In this document: one piece after another, positions 1-6,769 of the stretch | Position numbering within the stretch: the stretch's first letter is position 1 | Layout: each line of letters opens with the position of its first letter | From: Pleomorphochaeta sp963678575 | GTDB taxonomy: Bacteria; Spirochaetota; Spirochaetia; Sphaerochaetales; Sphaerochaetaceae | Length of the DNA stretch: 64,000 nt | Reading direction: 5' to 3' | Assembly: GCA_963678575.2 (NCBI GenBank) | Contig: CAXXHV010000002.1 | Span: forward strand, 868,001 to 932,000 | Made by a program: the position numbers and the translations under genes | The notes under the pieces: model-generated | Told to the model about the DNA's origin: nothing | Seen by the model: the letters and a program-made list of their open reading frames with translations, nothing else | Databases searched by the model: none

Positions 1-534
1 GTTTTCAATAGGAATATCAAATATATTTAAAGTTTCATATAAATTATTGATAAGCTTATTAATAATATTTTGATCAATAGACTCCTCAATAACAAACTCA
101 ATTTCAAAAAACCAACCCAAATCATTTACTTCTAATAATTCAATATGAAGTGGATAGTCAAATTTATCAAAATTAAAGGAATACCCAGTTTTGCTTTTCC
201 TTATAGTTTTATTAAAACCCATAGAATCAAAAAAAGCTAAAGTGTCTTTAAAGTTGTCATAAGGTAATGCAACTTCAATTTCATTATTTTGTTCTATTCC
301 TTCGATAATTGATTTTTGTTTGACCGTTAAAATTGTATCCTTTGATAACAAAGCATCATTTGATTTCAATAATTCTTGTCTTACTCTAAAAGATTGATTT
401 ATTATAGGATTGAAATAATAAATATCTAATTTATGAGCAAATTTTTCATCGCTAGTATATTCATTTAATCGTAATTTTTCTAAAGTTAAAGAAAAATCAT
501 TAATGTGTGCTTTAAGCTCAATTTCTTTAGCCAT
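1..534 (-). CDS. CYTH-domain protein (class IV adenylate cyclase / triphosphatase-like), 3' end beyond window
   Basis: The reading frame begins at an ATG at 534 and stays open to the window edge, giving 178 visible residues without the C-terminus. The N-terminus has the CYTH signature ExExK as EIELK (residues 4-8). Later segments fit the charged strands of the CYTH tunnel: FRVRQE near residue 50, ILTVKQK near 72, EIEVALP near 88, and HIELLEV then FFEIEFV near 136-150. Known members hydrolyse inorganic or thiamine triphosphate or make cAMP, using Mg2+ held by these acidic and basic residues. Which reaction applies here cannot be told. The next gene downstream in this view starts 2 bases away on the same strand, so the protein is probably co-transcribed with the membrane protein at 536-1312 and the Zn-ribbon protein upstream of it. 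Confidence 0.75.
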   Translation of the reverse strand, partial: MAKEIELKAHINDFSLTLEKLRLNEYTSDEKFAHKLDIYYFNPIINQSFRVRQELLKSNDALLSKDTILTVKQKSIIEGIEQNNEIEVALPYDNFKDTLAFFDSMGFNKTIRKSKTGYSFNFDKFDYPLHIELLEVNDLGWFFEIEFVIEESIDQNIINKLINNLYETLNIFDIPIEN

Positions 535-535
535 A

Positions 536-1312
536 TTAATCTTTCCAAGGGAAAATCATATTCTTAATAGTGCGATGGCCTACATTCTCTCTTTCGTCAT
601 AAAGTATATCTTCCCAATTTACATTTTTAATATTTTCTTCTGGATTTTCTTCTAACCAATTAAGCTTTAATAATAATAACTTAAAAGCATCTTGGTTTGC
701 TAAAGAAATACCAGTAATACCAAATAATAAACCTGCTGTAACTACAGAAAGTCCAATTTGGATAATATTAAATACAGCTAAAAATAAAGTAGTCCCGAGA
801 TTGCCAATGGCCATTATGAAACTTTTTTTAAAGGTTTTAATAGGTTTATCACCTGTAAATCTACACATAAGTGGCAAAAAGTATTGTAACGCTAATAATA
901 CAGTTAAAAAAATCCAAAAAGTGATTACGCCTAAAAACATTCCAAAATAATTATTTATATTAAAATAAAAAGGCATTACTATTGTTGCTAAAATTATTAA
1001 TAAAATATTAACAATTGATAAAAAAATAGCGTGTGAAGAAAAAAGACTAAAAGCTTGTTTGTAACCAGCAAAGCCTACTCTTTTGTAATCACTATAGTTT
1101 AAAGTAATATTTGCAATTCCAATACTATGGAAAGAAAATAAAACTACTGAAATTAATAAAATTATTATAGTTAAAAATGAAGAAGTTCCACCTAATTGCA
1201 TTCCGTAAGAGAATGCCATTAATACAAGTAAAAATCCTAAATTTGAAATAACTAAACCAATTAAATTGTCCCATGCATCAAAAAATGCTTTTTTTATAAA
1301 AAATCCTATCAT
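536..1312 (-). CDS. Conserved integral membrane protein, family not identified
   Basis: This is a 258-residue polytopic membrane protein with about five or six hydrophobic segments (approximately residues 18-38, 45-68, 92-116, 122-146, 170-200). A short charged C-terminal tail of about 45 residues ends in PWKD. It starts MIGFFIKKAFFDAWDNL, an amphipathic lead-in that recalls the DUF624/YesL-type membrane proteins, but I cannot assign it firmly. It lies between the Zn-ribbon gene (6 bases upstream) and the CYTH gene (start 2 bases after its stop), so the three form a tight operon. No catalytic motif is visible. Function is unknown. Confidence 0.65.
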   Translation of the reverse strand: MIGFFIKKAFFDAWDNLIGLVISNLGFLLVLMAFSYGMQLGGTSSFLTIIILLISVVLFSFHSIGIANITLNYSDYKRVGFAGYKQAFSLFSSHAIFLSIVNILLIILATIVMPFYFNINNYFGMFLGVITFWIFLTVLLALQYFLPLMCRFTGDKPIKTFKKSFIMAIGNLGTTLFLAVFNIIQIGLSVVTAGLLFGITGISLANQDAFKLLLLKLNWLEENPEENIKNVNWEDILYDERENVGHRTIKNMIFPWKD

Positions 1313-1318
1313 AATTAC

Positions 1319-1528
1319 CTAATTTAACAAGAAATCAATAACATTCATACCCGTTGAACTATTTTTTTTATATAATTCGGTGTACCCACAATTATCACAA
1401 CTGATTGTAATAAATTTTTTATTCTGAACATCAAATATTTTTGCAAAGTTTCCACCAGTTGCTTGAAATACATCACTTTGATAATGTGTACATCCACATT
1501 TAGGACAAACGTATTGTTTTTTTTCCAT
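1319..1528 (-). CDS. Small zinc-ribbon protein (YpzJ / DUF2082-like)
   Basis: A 69-residue protein with two zinc knuckles: CPKCGC at residues 8-13 and CDNCGY at 44-49. Between them is the run FQATGGNFAKIFDVQNKKF, split here only by the family's usual spacing. This matches the zinc-ribbon family annotated as nucleic-acid-binding Zn-ribbon protein (COG3478). The two CxxC pairs should hold one zinc ion; nucleic-acid binding is a family guess rather than proven. A good ribosome-binding site, AAGGAG, lies about 8 bases before the ATG. It is the first gene of the set that continues into the membrane protein and the CYTH protein. Confidence 0.8.
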   Translation of the reverse strand: MEKKQYVCPKCGCTHYQSDVFQATGGNFAKIFDVQNKKFITISCDNCGYTELYKKNSSTGMNVIDFLLN

Positions 1529-1590
1529 AATTATACTCCTTATTCTATATAAATGAATTTATCATATTATAATAATAATAATCAAATAAA

Positions 1591-1624
1591 AAAATATCTG
1601 CAGATAAAAAAACTGCAGATATTT
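1591..1624 (-). terminator. Rho-independent terminator of the glutathione peroxidase gene
   Basis: A 12-base inverted repeat (AAATATCTGCAG / CTGCAGATATTT) with a 9-base AT-rich loop. On the minus strand the stem is followed by a run of T. It lies about 30 bases past the stop of the gene at 1657-2202. Confidence 0.8.
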
Positions 1625-1656
1625 AAAATTTCAATCACAACTATTTAAAGGAAAAA

Positions 1657-2202
1657 CTATAATAATTTAACAATATTATCTTCTAGTTTATTTAAAGCAA
1701 ATGTAGGTTCAAATCTTTTTACAAGATTACCTTCTCTATCAAATAAGAATTTTGTAAAATTCCATTTAATAGTGCTTTTTTTATTCCAATCTTTATCAAA
1801 TTTAGGCAATAAATCTTCTAAAATTGGAGTTATTTCATGTTCTTTATCGAATCCCTCGAATTTAGTGTTATTTACAAGATCTTTATATAAATCAATTGCA
1901 TTATCACCATTAACATCAATTTTACCAAATTGAGGGAATGTTATTCCAAATCTTCCAGTACAAAAAGTATGTATTTCATCAACAGTACCTGGAGCTTGTT
2001 CTCCAAATTGGTTACAAGGAAAATCTAAAATGATAAAACCTTTATCTAAATATTTTTTATATAAACTCTCTAATGGAGCATATTGAGGAGTAAAGCCACA
2101 TTCAGTTGCAGTATTTATAACTAATACTACTTTATCTTTATACTCTGATAGTTTAACATCGTTGCCATTCATATCTTTCACGGTATAATCGTATAAATTC
2201 AT
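1657..2202 (-). CDS. Glutathione peroxidase family thiol peroxidase
   Basis: 181 residues, the usual length of bacterial BtuE/GPx proteins. The catalytic tetrad can be read: Cys35 in NTATECGFT (cysteine form, not selenocysteine), Gln65 in FPCNQFGEQ, and Trp147-Asn148 in KWNFTKFL. The enzyme reduces hydrogen peroxide and organic hydroperoxides in the cytoplasm. Non-selenium bacterial forms generally take electrons from thioredoxin. There is no export signal. The ribosome-binding site AGGAG precedes the ATG. The gene is transcribed alone and ends at the hairpin at 1591-1624. In an otherwise anaerobic gene set it suggests a need to survive transient oxygen exposure. Confidence 0.93.
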   Translation of the reverse strand: MNLYDYTVKDMNGNDVKLSEYKDKVVLVINTATECGFTPQYAPLESLYKKYLDKGFIILDFPCNQFGEQAPGTVDEIHTFCTGRFGITFPQFGKIDVNGDNAIDLYKDLVNNTKFEGFDKEHEITPILEDLLPKFDKDWNKKSTIKWNFTKFLFDREGNLVKRFEPTFALNKLEDNIVKLL

Positions 2203-2325
2203 TTAAATCTCCTATTTATTATTAGTAATTATTATTAATAAGTAAAGATTATCATTAATTAAAATTTGTGTCAACCTTGAATTATTAATATTTAAAATTA
2301 CTTAATAATCTAAAATAAATTAATA

Positions 2326-2356
2326 AAAACCTTTAACTTTGATAGTTAAAGGTTTT
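2326..2356 (-). terminator. Terminator of secreted-protein gene copy A
   Basis: Perfect 12-base stem (AAAACCTTTAAC / GTTAAAGGTTTT) with a 7-base loop, followed on the minus strand by T-rich sequence. It lies 30 bases past the stop of the gene at 2386-2868. Confidence 0.8.
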
Positions 2357-2385
2357 ATGTTTCAGGTTAAAATGTTGATTGAATT

Positions 2386-2868
2386 TTATTTAATTGAGTA
2401 GTAAATATAAACATCACTAACATATTTACCAGCAGGAAGATCTTCATTACCATTCCAACTTAAATTAAATTTATTTACTAGCACGTTATTATTGTTCCCA
2501 GCTTTTAAAGAACTTATGCTTGAAATTGTATTTACTTTTGGTTCAATTTTAGAATCATAAGGAGTATTTTTGTTTAATGTAGTTTGAAAAGAATGAGCAT
2601 TAACTCTTACAACAACTGTCAAATCATTATTCATATTACTTGATGCAGTGATTGTAAAGTCTTCTGTTTTTCCATTTTCTGTTAATGGAGCTACTAAGAT
2701 TGAATAATCTTCAACACCATCAGCTAAAACATTATTGTTATAAGCTAATTGATAAGAAACAGGAGTTTCTTCAACTGTTGTTTCTAATTGTACTTGTGCA
2801 GATTTAGCAAAAATAGAAGTCATTGAAATTAAACTTAGTGTTAAGATTGTTAATAATAGTTTTTTCAT
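2386..2868 (-). CDS. Secreted beta-rich protein, copy A of a duplicated pair
   Basis: 160 residues with a clear signal peptide (MKKLLLTILTLSLISMTSIFA, cleavage about residue 21). The mature part alternates polar and aliphatic residues and ends LPAGKYVSDVYIYYSI. That last strand resembles the closing strand of CsuA/spore-coat-U-like pilin domains (LPAGTY..TV.V), but the resemblance is short. It is about two-thirds identical, by eye, to the protein at 3968-4465; both share SYQLAYNN, APLTENG, VNTISS, LVNKFNLSW and LPAG. It has its own strong promoter (2937-2965) and terminator. A surface or periplasmic structural role is possible but not shown. Confidence 0.75.
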   Translation of the reverse strand: MKKLLLTILTLSLISMTSIFAKSAQVQLETTVEETPVSYQLAYNNNVLADGVEDYSILVAPLTENGKTEDFTITASSNMNNDLTVVVRVNAHSFQTTLNKNTPYDSKIEPKVNTISSISSLKAGNNNNVLVNKFNLSWNGNEDLPAGKYVSDVYIYYSIK

Positions 2869-2936
2869 AATTTTGTTTTCCCTATTTGTCTTTTAATAAA
2901 TTAGTTTTTAATCTTATTTTCCTTTAAGATGTTTTA

Positions 2937-2965
2937 ACTATACAATACCATGCAACTTATGTCAA
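2937..2965 (-). promoter_or_regulatory. Strong sigma-70-type promoter of secreted copy A
   Basis: Read on the minus strand: TTGACA, a 17-base spacer, then TATAGT, about 70 bases before the start codon at 2868. The same elements and spacer length recur in front of copy B (4509-4537). The similarity extends through about 140 bases of upstream DNA. Confidence 0.85.
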
Positions 2966-3272
2966 CAATTATTTAATAAAAATATATAAAAAATAATAAA
3001 AATAGTTAATTGCTTGTATTATAAGGAATTAGATATGAATAAGTTATGTATTAGTAAGTTAACTTGTGCAATAAGTGCTATTTTCTATAAAAATAATTAT
3101 AAATTTTTCTAAAAAATTAAGTTGTTTTAGATATTTAGCTCTAAATTTCTTTTTTCAGAGAGCCCTCTTCTTTTAATTAATAAAGGGTGTAATTATATGA
3201 GAATTGTCTCAATTAATTCAACTTGTTATAACAAATGTCATATTTTATTTATTCTTTTATCTTGTATTTATA

Positions 3273-3411
3273 ACTTCTACAAACTTATAACATGCTTATT
3301 TTATTTACAAAATAGTTTAAAATAGTGTAATTATTGTATGTTTTTCACATATTTTGATTTATTTTTAATAAATATATAAAATATATCTTGACTTCTACAA
3401 ACTTATTACAT
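3273..3411 (+). repeat. Two 21-base direct repeats, candidate operator pair
   Basis: ACTTCTACAAACTTATAACAT at 3273-3293 (21 bases; its last T is the last matched base) recurs at 3391-3411 with one change (A to T at the 17th base). The spacing is 118 bases, near a whole number of helical turns. The second copy fills the spacer of the promoter at 3388-3416. This arrangement fits a repressor bound at two sites, but no regulator is identified. Confidence 0.55.
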
Positions 3412-3416
3412 ATATT
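3388..3416 (+). promoter_or_regulatory. Promoter of the short secreted protein gene
   Basis: TTGACT, a 17-base spacer, then TATATT, ending 21 bases before the ATG at 3438. The ribosome-binding site AAGGAG (3425-3430) follows directly, so the leader is only about 15 bases long. The spacer is occupied by one copy of the direct repeat. Confidence 0.75.
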
Positions 3417-3437
3417 GTAAGTGTAAGGAGCATAAAG

Positions 3438-3677
3438 ATGAGAAAAGCATTTACTTTATTACTTTTAGTTTTAATAACAACAATGTTTTCACTAACTGCT
3501 AAATCAATAACAGTTCGTATAGCAGCTTATGTTCCTGAGAAAATTACTTTTGAACAAACTGAAGATAGTTTTTCTGTTAATACTAATATGAATAATATTG
3601 CATATGGTTTTTATGGAATGGACGGATCTTTAACTGATGCTCAAAGTGCAGATGTATTAGCAATAACTGCTCTTTAA
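3438..3677 (+). CDS. Short secreted protein (79 aa), possibly a truncated relative of its neighbours
   Basis: The signal peptide covers residues 1 to about 20 (hydrophobic core LLLLVLITTMFSLTA). About 59 mature residues follow, starting KSITVRIAAYVPEK. Like the flanking proteins, the mature part begins with KS and a beta-strand of alternating residues, and it contains an N-M-N-N motif (NTNMNN here, SNMNN and SNMNK in the others). It lacks the C-terminal LPAG...YSI strand, so it is either a different small family or a shortened copy. Expression signals are intact: promoter 3388-3416, AAGGAG at 3425-3430, and a terminator at 3734-3780. It therefore looks functional rather than decayed. Function unknown. 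Confidence 0.65.
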   Translation: MRKAFTLLLLVLITTMFSLTAKSITVRIAAYVPEKITFEQTEDSFSVNTNMNNIAYGFYGMDGSLTDAQSADVLAITAL

Positions 3678-3733
3678 TTTATTTAGAATATTATCTTTTA
3701 CAGACAATATATATAGTTAAAAGCTTGCAAACA

Positions 3734-3780
3734 AACCCAATTCTGGAAGGGAAAATCCAGGATTGGGTTACCTTTTGTTT
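3734..3780 (+). terminator. Terminator of the short secreted protein gene
   Basis: A 14-base stem with one mismatch (AACCCAAT.CTGGA against TCCAG.ATTGGGTT) around an 8-base loop, followed by CCTTTTGTTT. It lies 56 bases past the stop at 3677. Confidence 0.8.
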
Positions 3781-3906
3781 ATTCTCTTTGATTATTTTTT
3801 TCGTATAATGTTTTACTATTCTTAAGATGAATGTAAGTATAATTGTTTTGTTTTCTATTTCTTTACTCTATTTATCTTTTTTATTAATTTGTTTTAACAA
3901 TAAGGA

Positions 3907-3928
3907 AGGCAACCATCTCTGGTTGCCT
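3907..3928 (-). terminator. Hairpin after secreted copy B
   Basis: AGGCAACC / GGTTGCCT stem with a 6-base loop, about 40 bases past the stop at 3968. The following minus-strand sequence is only partly T-rich (TTCCTTATTG), so termination may be inefficient. Confidence 0.6.
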
Positions 3929-3967
3929 AATATAATATCTCTCTTAACGATTTTATATTTTTATCTA

Positions 3968-4465
3968 TTATTGTATTGAGTATTCAATTTTTACATTACT
4001 TACATAGTTACCAGCAGGAAGTTCTGAGTTACCAGACCAACTTAAGTTGAATTTATTAACTAGTAATGAAATATGTTTTCCAGCTACTAAAGTATCAAGT
4101 GAAGAAATTGTATTTACTTGTGGTTTAATATTTGAATCAAAATCATTTCTACCATTGTTTAAAGTTGTTTTAAAGGTATCAGGAGAAACTTTTACTGTAA
4201 CAGCTAAGTCTTTATTCATATTAGATGTAGCATTAATAGTAAAGTCTTTAGTTGAACCATTTTCAGTTAGAGGAGCTACAAAGATAGAATAATCTTTAAC
4301 ACCATCATTTAATACTTCATTGTTATAAGCTAATTGATAAGAAACAGGAGTTTCTTTAATAGAAGTCTTTAATTGAACTTCAGCTGATTTACCAGAAGAT
4401 ACTGTAGCGAACATAGAAGTCATTGCGATTGCACTTATACTTAAGATAGTTAATAGTTTTTTCAT
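3968..4465 (-). CDS. Secreted beta-rich protein, copy B of a duplicated pair
   Basis: 165 residues with a signal peptide (MKKLLTILSISAIAMTSMFA, cleavage near residue 20-24). The mature part is the paralogue of the protein at 2386-2868, sharing KSAEVQLKT, ETPVSYQLAYNN, DYSI.VAPLTENG, VNTISS, LVNKFNLSW, LPAGNYVS and a final YSI. The copies differ mainly in charged surface residues and in a loop near residue 115-120. The promoter (4509-4537) and about 140 bases upstream are also duplicated, so the whole transcription unit was copied. It probably acts outside the cytoplasmic membrane; nothing shows its exact role. Confidence 0.75.
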   Translation of the reverse strand: MKKLLTILSISAIAMTSMFATVSSGKSAEVQLKTSIKETPVSYQLAYNNEVLNDGVKDYSIFVAPLTENGSTKDFTINATSNMNKDLAVTVKVSPDTFKTTLNNGRNDFDSNIKPQVNTISSLDTLVAGKHISLLVNKFNLSWSGNSELPAGNYVSNVKIEYSIQ

Positions 4466-4508
4466 AATTTAGTTTTCCTTTTAAATTAATTTGATTTGTT
4501 ATGATTAA

Positions 4509-4537
4509 ACTATACAATACTCTGTAACTTATGTCAA
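4509..4537 (-). promoter_or_regulatory. Strong sigma-70-type promoter of secreted copy B
   Basis: Read on the minus strand: TTGACA, a 17-base spacer, then TATAGT. This is the same layout as the copy A promoter, and 13 of 17 spacer bases match. Confidence 0.85.
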
Positions 4538-4748
4538 CAATTATTTAACAAAAAAATACAAAAAAATAATAAAGATAGTTAATTGCTTATAATACAAAGA
4601 ATTAAACATGTATAAGTTATACAATATTAATGTAACTTGTGTAATATGTGGAAAAAATAAAATAAAACTTAGAGAATTAAAAAAAGAAAATAATACTGGA
4701 ATTAAATAATTATTGAGTAACTGTTGAAAAGATATATTGAAAATAAAT

Positions 4749-4775
4749 AAAAAAACCCAGCTGTTAACAACTGGG
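4749..4775 (-). terminator. Terminator of tRNA-Met
   Basis: CCCAGTTGTTAACAGCTGGG on the minus strand, followed by a run of seven T, directly downstream of the tRNA. Confidence 0.85.
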
Positions 4776-4781
4776 CAAAAT

Positions 4782-4854
4782 TAGCGGCAAAGGGACTTGA
4801 ACCCCTGACAAAACGGATATGAGCCGTTTGCTCTACCATCTGAGCTATGCCGCC
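4782..4854 (-). tRNA. tRNA-Met (anticodon CAT)
   Basis: 73 bases fold as a cloverleaf on the minus strand. The acceptor stem is GGCGGCA with TGCCGCT (one G-U pair) and the discriminator is A. The D arm is GCTC...GAGC. The anticodon stem AACGG/CCGTT carries loop CTCATAT with anticodon CAT. The T arm is CAGGGGTTCAAGTCCCTTTG-like with the usual TTCAAGT. CCA is not encoded. The acceptor stem resembles elongator tRNA-Met (GGCGGC start). An initiator would have C or an unpaired first base, and tRNA-Ile2 with lysidine also carries CAT, so elongator Met is the best call rather than certain. Confidence 0.9.
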
Positions 4855-5009
4855 ATCTTGTTCTCTCGAACACGTTGGCTACAATATATTTTATTCCTAT
4901 TTTGGTCAATAGTTTTTGTAAAAAAAAAATTAAAATATTAATTCTGTACCCAAAAAATGATAAATAATGTTATTATTTAATATATATAAATTCAATATTG
5001 AGGCACAAA

Positions 5010-6656
5010 ATGCGTAAAAGATCTTATTTTTCATTTCCTTTTGAAATATTCCTTACAATTCTATCAGCAATTATATATGCTCTAGCTTTCCCTTCTGCAA
5101 TTAATGAAAAAGGTTTTAGTATACTTTCTTTTGTAGCTTTGATTCCAATGATTTATTCAGTAAATAGAACTAAATGGATTTATACTCCTATATTAGGATT
5201 TATATTTGGAGTAACTTTTTTAGGACTTTTTAATTATTGGTTAAGTACATTTCATCCTCTTGCTATTTTAATTGGCCCAATTGCTAAAGGAATTCAATTA
5301 TTACTTTTCTTCCCTTTATTAAAACTTTTTTATGTATTCCCAAAAAAATATAAAGCAATTTCTCAATCGATTGCTTATATAATTTATTCATATATTGTTC
5401 AAAAAGGCTTTTTAGCTTATGCATATGGATCTTTAGCCTCAGCAACAATTAACTTACCCCTTATTTCTCAGTTAGCAAGTGTTACAGGAATGTGGGGAAT
5501 TTCCTTTTTATTATTTTTACCACAATCCTTTATTGCAAATTATTTTATAGATAATAAAAAGTTAATTTTTAGTAGGTATATAGAAGAAAAAAAAGAATAT
5601 GTTTTATTTTATTTATTCGTGATGTTTTGTGTATTAATATATGGTTATTCATCGATTAATTATTGGAAATATAAGATTCCAGATAGTTATGTAAAAATAG
5701 CAACAATTCAACACAATGCTGATACTTGGGAAGGTGGATATAATCAATATAAAAGTAATTTTGAAATACTCTCAAAATTAACTAAAGAATCAATGAAATT
5801 AAATCCCGATTTAATAATGTGGAGTGAAACGGCTTTTGTGCCAAGTGTTGCCTGGCATACCAAATATCCAAGTAGTAGAAACACTTCAAAATTAGTTGAC
5901 GATTTTGTTGAATTTGGAAAAGAATTAGGTGTCCCTTTAATAACAGGTAATGTAGAAGGTGTATTGAAAGATAATGACCAACCACCTTTCTTAGATGATG
6001 GTAGTTGGAACAGAGATGATTATAATACTATAATTCTTTTTGCAAATGGTAAATTAGAAGATACTTATAGAAAACAACATCTTGTGCCATTTACTGAATA
6101 TTTCCCATATGAAAAACAATTTCCTAAATTTTATAACTTTTTAAAAGCTAATGATTATCATTGGTGGTTACCATCAGATGTTTCAAAAATATTTAATTAT
6201 AAAGGTTTAAAATTTTCTACTTCAATTTGTTTTGAAGATATTTTCTCAGATATTAGTAGAGAGTTTGTTAAACAGGGCTCTACCCTTTTATTAAATTTAT
6301 CAAATGATAGTTGGTCAAAATCTATAGCTGCTGAACAACAACATATGTATCTTGGAGCTTTTAGAGCAATCGAGAATAGAAAAAGTGTGGTAAGATCTAC
6401 AAATAGTGGAATAACTTGTTTAATAACAGCTTGGGGAGAAATAATTGAACCAATAACTCCTTTTACAACTGATTATAAAGTTTACAATGTACCAATTTAT
6501 GATAATAATAAGATTAATACAAGTTTTTATACAAAGCATGGTGATTATTTAATTTTATTATCAATTTATATTGTAATTATTTCTGTTTTAAATAGATTGT
6601 TTAAGACAATTAAAGATAAAAGTAAATCAACAAAAGTAATAAAAAAAATAAAATAA
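5010..6656 (+). CDS. lnt: Apolipoprotein N-acyltransferase
   Basis: 548 residues from the ATG at 5010, chosen because GAGG (5000-5003) sits 6 bases before it; a TTG at 4998 would place the start inside that site. The N-terminal half has about six membrane helices, then a nitrilase-like domain from about residue 225. The catalytic triad is visible: Glu in MWSETAF, Lys in YRKQHLVPF and Cys in TSICFEDIF. A final helix (LILLSIYIVIISVL) anchors the C-terminus. The enzyme adds the third acyl chain to lipoproteins at the outer face of the cytoplasmic membrane, which implies a cell with exported lipoproteins. Polyphosphate kinase follows 113 bases later. Confidence 0.92.
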   Translation: MRKRSYFSFPFEIFLTILSAIIYALAFPSAINEKGFSILSFVALIPMIYSVNRTKWIYTPILGFIFGVTFLGLFNYWLSTFHPLAILIGPIAKGIQLLLFFPLLKLFYVFPKKYKAISQSIAYIIYSYIVQKGFLAYAYGSLASATINLPLISQLASVTGMWGISFLLFLPQSFIANYFIDNKKLIFSRYIEEKKEYVLFYLFVMFCVLIYGYSSINYWKYKIPDSYVKIATIQHNADTWEGGYNQYKSNFEILSKLTKESMKLNPDLIMWSETAFVPSVAWHTKYPSSRNTSKLVDDFVEFGKELGVPLITGNVEGVLKDNDQPPFLDDGSWNRDDYNTIILFANGKLEDTYRKQHLVPFTEYFPYEKQFPKFYNFLKANDYHWWLPSDVSKIFNYKGLKFSTSICFEDIFSDISREFVKQGSTLLLNLSNDSWSKSIAAEQQHMYLGAFRAIENRKSVVRSTNSGITCLITAWGEIIEPITPFTTDYKVYNVPIYDNNKINTSFYTKHGDYLILLSIYIVIISVLNRLFKTIKDKSKSTKVIKKIK

Positions 6657-6769
6657 AAAAAACAAGAAAAGACTATACAAAGAGAAAATATAAAGACTAT
6701 AAAGGTTTAACAATAAAATAAATTTATTATATACTATTTTTACTTACTAATATAAATTAAGGATTTATA

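Larger units (their letters stand above)
2869..3437. other. Divergent intergenic region between secreted genes
   Basis: This 569-base gap holds no gene that I can support. It contains the copy A promoter (2937-2965), an upstream stretch to about 3075 also found upstream of copy B, a perfect 12-base palindrome TTGTTATAACAA (3223-3234), and a 21-base direct repeat (3273-3293 and 3391-3411). The plus-strand promoter at 3388-3416 ends the region. The density of repeats suggests a regulated region rather than spacer. Confidence 0.6.
4466..4781. other. Gap between secreted copy B and tRNA-Met
   Basis: These 316 bases contain the copy B promoter (4509-4537), the upstream block shared with copy A (to about 4660), and the terminator of the tRNA gene (4749-4775). 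No protein gene is visible. Confidence 0.6.
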
